From Candidatus Stahliibacteriota bacterium (GTDB lineage: Bacteria > Hydrothermota > Tepidihabitantia > B3-TA06), in assembly GCA_030592225.1 (NCBI GenBank), contig JAUVJT010000001.1:1-39115 (forward strand): a DNA stretch of 39,115 nucleotides, read 5' to 3'. The notes under the pieces were generated by a model, which searched no databases, had not been told where the DNA came from, and worked only from the letters and a program-made list of their open reading frames with translations. Shown here one piece after another: positions 17,126-24,424 of the stretch. Made by a program: the position numbers and the translations under genes. Within the stretch, counting starts at the first letter, position 1, and the number at the start of each line of letters is the position of its first letter.

Positions 17126-18738
17126 ACGAGCAAAAACCCATCCCCCTCATACTGGTAGTTGATGATGATCCGCATCTTTTGAACCTTCTGGATCTGCGCC
17201 TTGCCGAACAGAAATTCAACGTAATGCTGGCTTCCTCCGCCCGGGAAGCGCTAAAGAAAGTAGAAGACAGGCAGCCGGACATAGTTATCGCCGACATCAT
17301 GATGCCCGGTATGGACGGCTATGAGTTGTGTAAACACGTCCGGGCAAACGAAAAACTGCACAACACCCCCTTTATATTCCTGTCCGCCCTGGCCGACACC
17401 CAGGATAAGGTCAAGGGTCTGCGGCTGGGTGCGGACGATTACCTTACAAAACCGTTCGAGTTCCACGAGCTTCTGGCACGAATAGAGATTCTTCTTGACC
17501 GCTACTCGCGCTACCAGGAGACCTTTGAAACCGATACCGAGATTGCCACCCAGGGGAAGATTGAGGATCTGGGGGTGATTGATCTTTTGCAGATGCTTTC
17601 CTTCGGACAAAAAACGGGCGAGGTGCATCTTGAGTCGGATGAGGAGAAAGGCTTTCTTTACCTGATGACCGGTAAGCTCATAGCTGCAACCTACGGGAAC
17701 AAACACGGAAAAGCCGCTCTGCCCAGCCTTCTTTCATGGACCCACGGCAAATTCAGCGTCAGGCTTACCGAGAGTCTCTCCGTGATCCCCACCATCGAGC
17801 ACCAGACCGACGAGGCCATCTTTGAAGCCTTAAGGGAACTGGACGAGGTCGAACGCATCAAGCAGGAACTCGATGAAAAATCGATACCGGTGTTTTCTAC
17901 AAAACCCGCTCCCGACACAAACCTTCACAAAATTCTGCTTCAGCTCGTAGACGGCGATCGCAATCTCGGCGAAGTCTTGCTGGCAAGCCCGTTCTCCGGC
18001 TTTGAGACCGCCAAGGGAATAAAGAAGTTGATGGCCGAAGGGCATATCAGTTTGGGCTCCGTGGGAACTCCGCCTCTACCCGGGGAGGCCCCGGAAACTC
18101 CTGCTGAGACTTCGGAGCCGACCCTGTCTGAAGCGGCCCGGGAATGGGAGCCTTTGATGCCCGGGGAAGTAAAAGCGGGCGATGAGGCTGCTATAGAGAA
18201 AACCGAGGTAAGGAAAGATGAAGCCCCGAAGGAAGAGCCTTGCGCTCCAACGGAAATCGAGACCCCTGGGCCGCAACCAAAGCCTCAAGAGTTCAACCTG
18301 ATCGTTATCGGTACGGACCGCGATTCCCGCAATACCTTTATCCATGCGCTCTCCGGAGAAGAGGAAGCGGAAGATAAAAGGGAGAAGGTGCTGAATTTCG
18401 GAAGAATTATCGTTGCCGGCCACCAGCTTAATCTGTACGGACTGCCCGGAGCAAAGCGCTTCGCCCCGCTCTGGCAGACCTTTATCCACAGGGTGCACGG
18501 AATGATACTTCTGGCTGACGCCGACATTGACGAAGAGGTGGAAAACCTGCGATTTGCGTCCTCCCTCCTGGGGCCGCGTATCAGCGGACCTAAGATTGTA
18601 ATAAACACCAATCCCACCCGGCCGGATATGGATTTCGATTCCGAAACGCATGGGGTTGAGATTATTACCTGCCTGCCTGCCGATCGGCCCAAAGCGAAAG
18701 AAATCACCAACCGGCTGCTTTCACAACTTCTCCGTTAA
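17122..18738 (+). CDS. Response regulator with PATAN (DUF4388) and degenerate small-GTPase domain
   Basis: The product has 538 residues. REC is at 1-130 (acidic VVDDDPH, acceptor Asp58 in ADIMMPGMDGYE, Lys110 in YLTKPFEF). A PATAN/DUF4388 domain is at about 143-240 (GKIEDLGVIDLLQMLSFGQ, then TGEVHLES). A helical, possibly winged-helix piece is at about 265-312. An acidic Pro/Glu-rich linker is at about 313-395. The last about 143 residues resemble an Arf/MglA-like GTPase: a strand-loop FNLIVIGTDRDSRNTFIHAL in the P-loop place but without GKS/T, a switch-II-like LYGLPGAKRFAPLWQ, and INTNPTRPD in the NKxD place. It is therefore probably a non-hydrolysing pseudo-GTPase. PATAN proteins are known in multi-domain signalling, but the output here is unknown. 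Confidence 0.82.
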   Translation: MNEQKPIPLILVVDDDPHLLNLLDLRLAEQKFNVMLASSAREALKKVEDRQPDIVIADIMMPGMDGYELCKHVRANEKLHNTPFIFLSALADTQDKVKGLRLGADDYLTKPFEFHELLARIEILLDRYSRYQETFETDTEIATQGKIEDLGVIDLLQMLSFGQKTGEVHLESDEEKGFLYLMTGKLIAATYGNKHGKAALPSLLSWTHGKFSVRLTESLSVIPTIEHQTDEAIFEALRELDEVERIKQELDEKSIPVFSTKPAPDTNLHKILLQLVDGDRNLGEVLLASPFSGFETAKGIKKLMAEGHISLGSVGTPPLPGEAPETPAETSEPTLSEAAREWEPLMPGEVKAGDEAAIEKTEVRKDEAPKEEPCAPTEIETPGPQPKPQEFNLIVIGTDRDSRNTFIHALSGEEEAEDKREKVLNFGRIIVAGHQLNLYGLPGAKRFAPLWQTFIHRVHGMILLADADIDEEVENLRFASSLLGPRISGPKIVINTNPTRPDMDFDSETHGVEIITCLPADRPKAKEITNRLLSQLLR

Positions 18739-18745
18739 TTGCAAA

Positions 18746-20803
18746 ATGGATCTTGCGAAATTACGTAATATAGGTGTAGCCGCACACATAGACGCGGGCA
18801 AGACCACCACCACCGAGAGGGTACTTTACTACGCCAAGCGCATACATCGTATGGGAGATGTTGACGACGGGTCGGCCACCATGGACTGGATGCAGCAGGA
18901 ACGGGAGCGCGGAATTACCATAACCTCGGCGGCGACCATTGTGGGGTGGAAGAATTACCGGATAAATATAATCGACACGCCCGGGCACGTGGATTTCACC
19001 ATCGAGGTGGAGCGTGCGCTCAAGGTGCTGGACGGCGCGGTGGTGGTGTTTTGTGCAGTGGGCGGGGTGGAGCCGCAGTCCGAGACGGTATGGCGCCAGG
19101 CGAACCGGTATCATATCCCGCGCATCGCGTTCGTGAATAAGATGGACCGGGCGGGCGCGGATTTCGAGCGGGTGGTAGACATGATGGGAGCGCGTTTTCC
19201 CCAGACCCCCATCCCCATACAGATACCCTGGGGCGCGGAACAGGATTTCGCCGGGGTGATTGACCTTGTGGGATGGCGCGCCATCCGCTGGAAGGACGAG
19301 ACGTTGGGAGCCGAGTTCGTGGCGGAGGAGATACCTGTGGAGTTAGCGCGGGAGGCACAGCGCTGGAGGGAAATTCTGGTAAACAAGGCAGGCGAGGAAA
19401 ACGACAGGATAGTGGAAGATTTCATGGCGGGAAAGCAGACAGAGGAGACGGTGCTCAGGGAGGCTCTGCGCAAGCTAACCCTTAAGAACGAGATAATTCC
19501 GGTGCTGTGCGGCTCGGCCCTCAAGAACAAGGGGGTGCAGCCGCTTCTGGATGCGGTTATAGATTACCTGCCGTCGCCGCTCGACGTACCGTCCATACAA
19601 GGGCACGATCCTGCCGACGAGGCAAAGACCATATGCAGACGTGCCGATCCCGAAGAGCCTTTCTCAGCCCTGGTCTTCAAACTGACCCATTCCCCGCACA
19701 TGGGACCCCTGGCGTTCACCCGGGTCTACTCCGGTGTGCTGGAAAGGGGAACGACCGTCAAAACTTTTCCGGGCGACAACCGCTCGCGCGCCACCAAGCT
19801 GCTCCTGGCCCACTCCAATCACTTCGAGGAAGTACCCAGGCTCCAGGCCGGGGAGATAGGGTTGATCGCCGGGCTGCGGCACGTGACCACCGGAACCACC
19901 CTGTGCGATCAGAAGCATCCTATCGTATACGAACTCATGCGCTTTCCTGAACCGGTCATCCACCAGTCAGTCGAACCGCGCACCACGGCTGATGAGGCAA
20001 AGCTGGGCAAGACTCTGGAAATTCTTCAGTTGGAAGACCCCACCTTTACGGTACGAACCGACCCGGAAACCGGTCAACTACTCATAAGCGGTATGGGTGA
20101 GCTGCACCTGGAGATTTTGGTTGACCGCTTGAAGCGCGAGTTCAGAGTACCGGTAAGGACAGGTAAACCGCAAGTTTCGTATCGAGAGACAGTTACCCGG
20201 AAAACGGAACACTCCTTTACCTTCTCCCGCTTAATTGGCCAGAAGACCCATTACGCCGGCGTAACGTTGAAGATGGAACACCACGAAGGGGGCAAAGACG
20301 TAAGGATAAAACTTACCCTCCCCATCCCCAGAGAATTCCTGGATGCCATGCGTCAGAGCCTTACCGATTCGTTCAGCGCCGGCCCCATGCTGGGCTACCC
20401 TATAACCAACGTGCGAGTGACGGTTACCGACGTTGACTACCGGGAGGAGGATGCCTCGGACATCGCGTTCAAGGCGGCGGCGTCCCATGCGTTTACCGAA
20501 GCGTATCAGAACGCCTCGCCGGCCCTGCTTGAGCCTGTAATGGACGTGGAGGTCATCACCTCCGATGAGTACATGGGAGACGTGATTGCAGACCTGGGTA
20601 CGCGCCGGGGCAAGGTAGAGCTGGTTGAGAACATACAGGAACACAAGCTCATAAAGGCCTTTGTGCCGCTTGCGGCAAGCTTCGGGTATGCCACCACTTT
20701 AAGATCGTTGACCCAGGGACGCGCCAGCTTTGCCATGCACTTTTCCCACTACGCCGTACTGCCCGAAGAGCTGCGCAAAAAGCTGTTCGATTACATGGTG
20801 TGA
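18746..20803 (+). CDS. fusA: Elongation factor G
   Basis: EF-G drives ribosomal translocation and, with RRF, ribosome recycling. The ATG at 18746 gives 685 residues; the longer frame from 18650 overlaps the previous gene and lacks family sequence. G motifs are intact: AHIDAGKTTTTE (Lys19), RGITITSA, DTPGHVDF, NKMDRAGADF, CGSALKN. Domain II (GPLAFTRVYSGVLERG), domain IV and domain V (MDVEVITSDEYMGDVIADLG, LRSLTQGRASFAMHFSHY) are present. It starts seven bases after the PATAN gene with no evident Shine-Dalgarno, so it may depend on coupling. I cannot tell from one copy whether this is the main translocase or an EF-G2-type paralogue. Other ribosomal genes such as rpsL or tuf are absent nearby. 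Confidence 0.93.
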   Translation: MDLAKLRNIGVAAHIDAGKTTTTERVLYYAKRIHRMGDVDDGSATMDWMQQERERGITITSAATIVGWKNYRINIIDTPGHVDFTIEVERALKVLDGAVVVFCAVGGVEPQSETVWRQANRYHIPRIAFVNKMDRAGADFERVVDMMGARFPQTPIPIQIPWGAEQDFAGVIDLVGWRAIRWKDETLGAEFVAEEIPVELAREAQRWREILVNKAGEENDRIVEDFMAGKQTEETVLREALRKLTLKNEIIPVLCGSALKNKGVQPLLDAVIDYLPSPLDVPSIQGHDPADEAKTICRRADPEEPFSALVFKLTHSPHMGPLAFTRVYSGVLERGTTVKTFPGDNRSRATKLLLAHSNHFEEVPRLQAGEIGLIAGLRHVTTGTTLCDQKHPIVYELMRFPEPVIHQSVEPRTTADEAKLGKTLEILQLEDPTFTVRTDPETGQLLISGMGELHLEILVDRLKREFRVPVRTGKPQVSYRETVTRKTEHSFTFSRLIGQKTHYAGVTLKMEHHEGGKDVRIKLTLPIPREFLDAMRQSLTDSFSAGPMLGYPITNVRVTVTDVDYREEDASDIAFKAAASHAFTEAYQNASPALLEPVMDVEVITSDEYMGDVIADLGTRRGKVELVENIQEHKLIKAFVPLAASFGYATTLRSLTQGRASFAMHFSHYAVLPEELRKKLFDYMV

Positions 20804-20813
20804 TTAATATCAG

Positions 20814-21089
20814 CTAGGTTAAACTCTCTCCCCAATCAAACCGCAGTTCAATGCCCTGGGCATTCAGTTTTTCCTTAAGGTCTTTGTACCGCTTAAAGAA
20901 TTCACACGTCTTGGAAATCTTCCACTCGCAATAAGGGGTGCATTTTGATACGTCCTTATAGCCAACGTGGCAGTGCTTTTCGAAAAGAAAGTCACGCAGT
21001 GCATTAACCGCATCGTCAAACTGCTTCTTGGCCGGAGCGAACTTGACGATTTCCTGAATTAAACTTTCTACTCTTTCATCACCTGACAT
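20814..21089 (-). CDS. Small Cys-containing hypothetical protein
   Basis: This 91-residue protein starts at the ATG at 21089, behind GAGGAG, seven bases after the tmk stop, so it is probably cotranscribed with tmk. It is mostly helical, with four Cys in the middle (Cys40, Cys50, Cys54, Cys62; spacing C-x9-C-x3-C-x7-C) and His39/His41 next to the first. That could bind a metal ion, but no known family is recognised. Its stop lies 10 bases from the convergent end of fusA, with no terminator between. Confidence 0.72.
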   Translation of the reverse strand: MSGDERVESLIQEIVKFAPAKKQFDDAVNALRDFLFEKHCHVGYKDVSKCTPYCEWKISKTCEFFKRYKDLKEKLNAQGIELRFDWGESLT

Positions 21090-21096
21090 TTACTCC

Positions 21097-21726
21097 TCAC
21101 TTTACTCTGGAATTGACAAGCTGAATAACCATATTAAGTATATGCCCAAAAACAATCTCAATGGACCGAGTGCCATCTATAGCCTCAACGCTGGGAACTT
21201 TTAAACCAAGGAAGGCCTCTCTTACCATCTCAAGGTATCTTTCATTCTCAAAAAGTGTCGTTTGATTGTCGCGCCCGTTTTTTATTCTCCAAAGCCCTAT
21301 CCTGGGTGGCAAATCAAGGATAATAGTAATATCCGGTTCAGGCGCGAATTTCCTGTTCTGGTGAAGTATCTCATCCACCGTCTTACCTATTCCTCGCAAT
21401 ACTCCCTGGTATGCGGCTGTAGAGTAAAAATACCTGTCCATGATAACTATGGATTTTTCCTTCAGAAGAGGCTTTATTTTGTTGGTAACGTGATCCCTGC
21501 GATCTTTGACGAAAAGTTCTAACTCATCAGGAGGACTCAAGTTTCTGTGCTCATGCACAAGCTTCTTAATCTGCTTTCCATACTTTCTATTGGTCGGTTC
21601 CTTCAAGATTACTACTGGGTAATTCTTGGTTTCAAGAACCGCTTTTAGGAGAGCCGCTTGAGTGGTTTTGCCAGCCCCATCGATTCCTTCAAGAGCGAGC
21701 AATATTCCCTTCTTAAGTGTTTTCAT
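21097..21726 (-). CDS. tmk: Thymidylate kinase
   Basis: This enzyme phosphorylates dTMP to dTDP with ATP in the cytoplasm. The 209-residue length is normal. It shows the P-loop LALEGIDGAGKTTQ (about 11-24), the dTMP-binding KDRRDHV (about 74-80), the DR motif MDRYFYSTAAYQGVLRGIG (about 95-113) and ILDLPP. The LID region is short on Arg compared with E. coli Tmk. The ATG at 21726 follows a GGGAG/AGAGGG stretch. It shares a transcript with the downstream Cys-rich gene. Confidence 0.92.
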   Translation of the reverse strand: MKTLKKGILLALEGIDGAGKTTQAALLKAVLETKNYPVVILKEPTNRKYGKQIKKLVHEHRNLSPPDELELFVKDRRDHVTNKIKPLLKEKSIVIMDRYFYSTAAYQGVLRGIGKTVDEILHQNRKFAPEPDITIILDLPPRIGLWRIKNGRDNQTTLFENERYLEMVREAFLGLKVPSVEAIDGTRSIEIVFGHILNMVIQLVNSRVK

Positions 21727-21755
21727 CCCTCTATACTCCCTGGGAACAGGCGACC

Positions 21756-21784
21756 TTGACAGATATTCTCCTCCTTGCTATATA
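21756..21784 (+). promoter_or_regulatory. Possible plus-strand promoter with no gene downstream
   Basis: TTGACA (21756-21761), 17-bp spacer, TATATA (21779-21784). It faces the tmk promoter and would read into the end of the receptor gene as antisense RNA. It may be accidental. Confidence 0.3.
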
Positions 21785-21807
21785 TTCTCGGAATTGAGAT
21801 ACGCCAA

Positions 21808-21835
21808 ATAATACACGACGGGGGAAGGTTGTCAA
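21808..21835 (-). promoter_or_regulatory. Promoter of tmk
   Basis: Minus strand: TTGACA (21835-21830), 16-bp spacer, TATTAT (21813-21808). The leader would be about 75 bases. Confidence 0.6.
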
Positions 21836-21869
21836 GGTTATACATCTTTAATTGGGTTTATTGGGAAAA

Positions 21870-21903
21870 GAAAGCGGACGCTCTAAAAGCAACATCCGCT
21901 TTC
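21870..21903 (-). terminator. Intrinsic terminator of the TonB-dependent receptor gene
   Basis: Minus strand: GAAAGCGGA pairs perfectly with TCCGCTTTC (21895-21903 with 21870-21878), with an inner GCT/AGC stem, and is followed by TTTTC. It starts about 15 bases after the receptor stop. Confidence 0.8.
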
Positions 21904-21917
21904 ACAATCTTTGGGTT

Positions 21918-23918
21918 TTAGTAAGTAACGCTCAGCCCGCCATAGAATCGTCTTGGCGCGGTGGGATAGTCGAAGGTGCTGTAACCGCCGAAGTGTGCCG
22001 GGGTCTGGTCGTTGAGGATGTTACGGACGCCGGCTTCGATGGTGAGAATACTAAACAGCTTCTGGGATAGGGATGCGTCGAGCTTGAGGGACGGGTCAAT
22101 GGTCTTCTCCAGAACCCCGATATCGGGTGCGGTTGACCAGTCGGCGTAGTAGTTGACGCGCTCGCCTGTCCAGGCAAGGTTGGCGGCTATTTTGCCGCCC
22201 TTCCAGGCACGCACGGCAATATTGCCCTTGATGCTGAGCGACGGGATGAACGCGGCCTGACGGGTGACCTCTGCGGTTCGCGTCTGTCCTGTCATCCAGT
22301 CGGAATAGGTAACTATGGTGCGGGTTTCCGCTGCGTCGTTGTAGGCGACGCCCAGCGATCCGCTGAACAGGCCGTCGGCAATCCGCCAGTTTGTTGAAAA
22401 CTCCGCGCCCAGGACGCTAACCTGATCCACGTTTGACGGTCTCCAGAATCCTGCCGAATCGGACGACCACGAAATCATGTCCTTGATATCTTTCCATGAC
22501 CCAACCAGGGAGAACTTGAGAAAATCCAGAGGTCTTACGCCCACAGAAAGCGCTGCACTCTGTCCCTTCTCCGCAACCAGGGTTGAGTCGCCTCCTGAGA
22601 AGAAATCCGCGGGCCAGTAAAGGTCGTTGAACGAAGGCGCACGGAACGCCTGACCGTAGGCCGCTGAAACGTAGAGCATCCGTGGAACAACCTCGACGCT
22701 CAGACCGGCTTCAGGTGAAATGAAGGTTCCGTACTGAGCGGAGTTATCGAGTCTTACCGCCGCGCTCGGGGTAAAGATGCCCGCCTCAACCAATGCCTCA
22801 ACCCAGGCGCCTATCTGCATATCGGAGGCTTCCCAGGTGGTGTCCTTGAGGGTTACGTCAGTGGCGCTGTCTGCGGCAACCTGCGCGCCTTCAAACGTCT
22901 CCTGGACAATGGACGCTCCACCGGCAAGGGTGAGGAATTCGGCAATCGTTCCGGTTATCTGGAGATCGCCGCCCAGACGGGTGTCGCTGTAGTTATTGGT
23001 CGCAAGCGCGGTGTAGGTCATGAAGTCGGGATTGAAACCCTGGTATTTACAGTTGTAGGTGAAATCCTGCTGTACCGCGTAGAGAGCCAGCGAGGTGGTG
23101 AGGTTCTGTAATGGAGAGAAGGACGTTTTGAGGCTTGCAGTGAGCAGATTGTCGACCTGATTGTCGTAGAGCGATGTAACCAGCGAGTCGCCGAACGTTG
23201 GCATAACGAAGGCGGTGTCCGAAGCGTCAGGCGCAGGTCCGGGTACGCCCAGTTCGCGGGAGGTATAGCCTGCATCAACTTCGAGATGGAGCGCCTCGAT
23301 GGGGTCAACCCACAAGGCTGCATTGCCGTTGTAGCGCGATACGTCGTCGTTGTGACGGAACCCGGGGTTGGTAAGATAGGAACCGCTGGCACGCGCACCG
23401 AATATCCCGAAGCTGCGTGCGGCGCGAGCGCCCACGTTCATGCCCATTTGATCGGTGGCTCCGAAAGTTGCTGATAACCCATCTTTCTTCGATGGGATAA
23501 CGTTGAGTACCCCTCCGATGGCCGATGAGCCGTAAAGCGCGGATAGAGGTCCCTTTACGACCTCGACCCGGTCGCCCGGCATCATGGGGATAAGAGAGAG
23601 GTCTATCACCCCGTCGCGCCGGGTATTCATTGGGATACCATTTGAGAGGACGAGTACGCGGGATGCGGCAACCCCTCCCAGGAACGAGAAGGCCATGTGC
23701 CCTTCATAACCGTATGAACGCACGTCAGATGCAACGCTGCGCCCCAGGACGTCGGCCAGGTCGGTGACCTCTTCAGATTCCAGCACCTCGACCGGCCACG
23801 GGGATTTCTCGGCCGGAAGCGAGAGTCTTGTTGCGGTAATCACAACCGGCGGCAGCTCAAACACCGTATCGAGCGTCACTTGAGAAAAAAGCATGGATAT
23901 AAGCACGAGCTTTATCAC
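21918..23918 (-). CDS. btuB: TonB-dependent outer-membrane receptor, BtuB-like (cobalamin uptake)
   Basis: The product has 666 residues from the GTG at 23918, with CTGGAG six bases upstream. A short signal peptide (MIKLVLISMLFSQVTL) is followed by a TonB box (ELPPVVITATRL). The plug domain includes RVLVLSNGIPMNTRRDG and RVEVVKGPLSALYGSSAIG. The rest is a beta-barrel ending in an aromatic residue (YGGLSVTY), as outer-membrane proteins do. The cobalamin riboswitch directly upstream is the main reason to assign B12 or another corrinoid as substrate. No TonB, ExbB or BtuCDF genes lie next to it; only an orphan ExbD-like gene is present, at 26396. Confidence 0.88.
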   Translation of the reverse strand: MIKLVLISMLFSQVTLDTVFELPPVVITATRLSLPAEKSPWPVEVLESEEVTDLADVLGRSVASDVRSYGYEGHMAFSFLGGVAASRVLVLSNGIPMNTRRDGVIDLSLIPMMPGDRVEVVKGPLSALYGSSAIGGVLNVIPSKKDGLSATFGATDQMGMNVGARAARSFGIFGARASGSYLTNPGFRHNDDVSRYNGNAALWVDPIEALHLEVDAGYTSRELGVPGPAPDASDTAFVMPTFGDSLVTSLYDNQVDNLLTASLKTSFSPLQNLTTSLALYAVQQDFTYNCKYQGFNPDFMTYTALATNNYSDTRLGGDLQITGTIAEFLTLAGGASIVQETFEGAQVAADSATDVTLKDTTWEASDMQIGAWVEALVEAGIFTPSAAVRLDNSAQYGTFISPEAGLSVEVVPRMLYVSAAYGQAFRAPSFNDLYWPADFFSGGDSTLVAEKGQSAALSVGVRPLDFLKFSLVGSWKDIKDMISWSSDSAGFWRPSNVDQVSVLGAEFSTNWRIADGLFSGSLGVAYNDAAETRTIVTYSDWMTGQTRTAEVTRQAAFIPSLSIKGNIAVRAWKGGKIAANLAWTGERVNYYADWSTAPDIGVLEKTIDPSLKLDASLSQKLFSILTIEAGVRNILNDQTPAHFGGYSTFDYPTAPRRFYGGLSVTY

Positions 23919-23989
23919 GTAAATCTCCAGGTTGTGGGCGTAGTAGATACCCGCACCTGCCCTGCCCCGGAGCAGACACGGTAAGGTAG

Positions 23990-24190
23990 TACGACGAACA
24001 GGTTTCCTGGCTTACGGATCATCCTGTTTTCCCAACCTTCCCACCTGCTTCGCAGGTAGTGGTTTAGGACTCGCTTATGCGAGTCGAACGCGTCTTTGCT
24101 GCTCGCAAATCCGCGGGAAAAACAGTCCCCGATTACAGTGGCGGGACCGCGGCCGATTCTCACGGCCTTCCCTGACTTCCGCCGTCCAAA
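23990..24190 (-). ncRNA. Cobalamin (AdoCbl-type) riboswitch
   Basis: Read on the minus strand, the leader carries the conserved core: GTCAGGGAAGGCCGTGAGAA near 24176-24157, then GGTCCCGCCACTGT (GCCACTG at 24142-24136), and the 3' B12 box GCCAGGAAACCTG (24012 to about 24000). Two GC-rich variable hairpins lie between (around CGACTCGCATAAGCGAGTC and CTACCTGCGAAGCAGGTGG). The element begins almost at the predicted transcription start and ends about 70 bases before the receptor start. High cobalamin would lower receptor expression, as is known for this class. Confidence 0.93.
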
Positions 24191-24200
24191 TTGTTATACA

Positions 24201-24229
24201 ATAATAAGGGCGAGGGCAGGTGTTGTCAA
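24201..24229 (-). promoter_or_regulatory. Promoter of the riboswitch-btuB transcript
   Basis: Minus strand: TTGACA (24229-24224), 17-bp spacer, TATTAT (24206-24201). The start site would be near 24194, directly before the riboswitch. Confidence 0.68.
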
Positions 24230-24263
24230 GTAAAATGGGCAGACTTTGACAGGGATGCGCCCC

Positions 24264-24291
24264 TTGACATTACTTATTCCTGGACTATACT
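24264..24291 (+). promoter_or_regulatory. Promoter of the Fic gene
   Basis: TTGACA (24264-24269), 16-bp spacer, TATACT (24286-24291). The -10 lies within the first phased repeat array. The leader of about 105 bases ends in CAGGAGGACATTT before the ATG. Confidence 0.65.
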
Positions 24292-24424
24292 TAGGACACA
24301 AGGTTGGACATAACTTGAGACATCTTTAAGTATAATTTTATCGTAACTCACGGTACATCGTAGATTTATCGAGATACATTCTTGGACATTCAGGAGGACA
24401 TTTATGCGGACGTATGAGCGGACA
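24282..24424 (+). repeat. Two arrays of 12-bp phased GGACA repeats over the Fic promoter and start
   Basis: Array 1 has GGACT at 24282, GGACA at 24294, GGACA at 24306 and AGACA at 24318. Array 2 has GGACA at 24384, GGACA at 24396, GGACG at 24408 and GGACA at 24420. Within each array every step is exactly 12 bases. Array 1 spans the -10 and start site; array 2 spans the ribosome site and first codons. They look like operator half-sites in direct orientation. Confidence 0.55.

Noticed and set aside
18650..18745. N-terminal extension of EF-G by 32 residues
   Set aside because: It overlaps the previous gene in another frame and the added residues are unlike EF-G, which normally begins just before the first G motif.
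23915..24163. 82-residue minus-strand open frame over the riboswitch
   Set aside because: It is read through the conserved riboswitch core and has no ribosome site; the RNA element explains the sequence.
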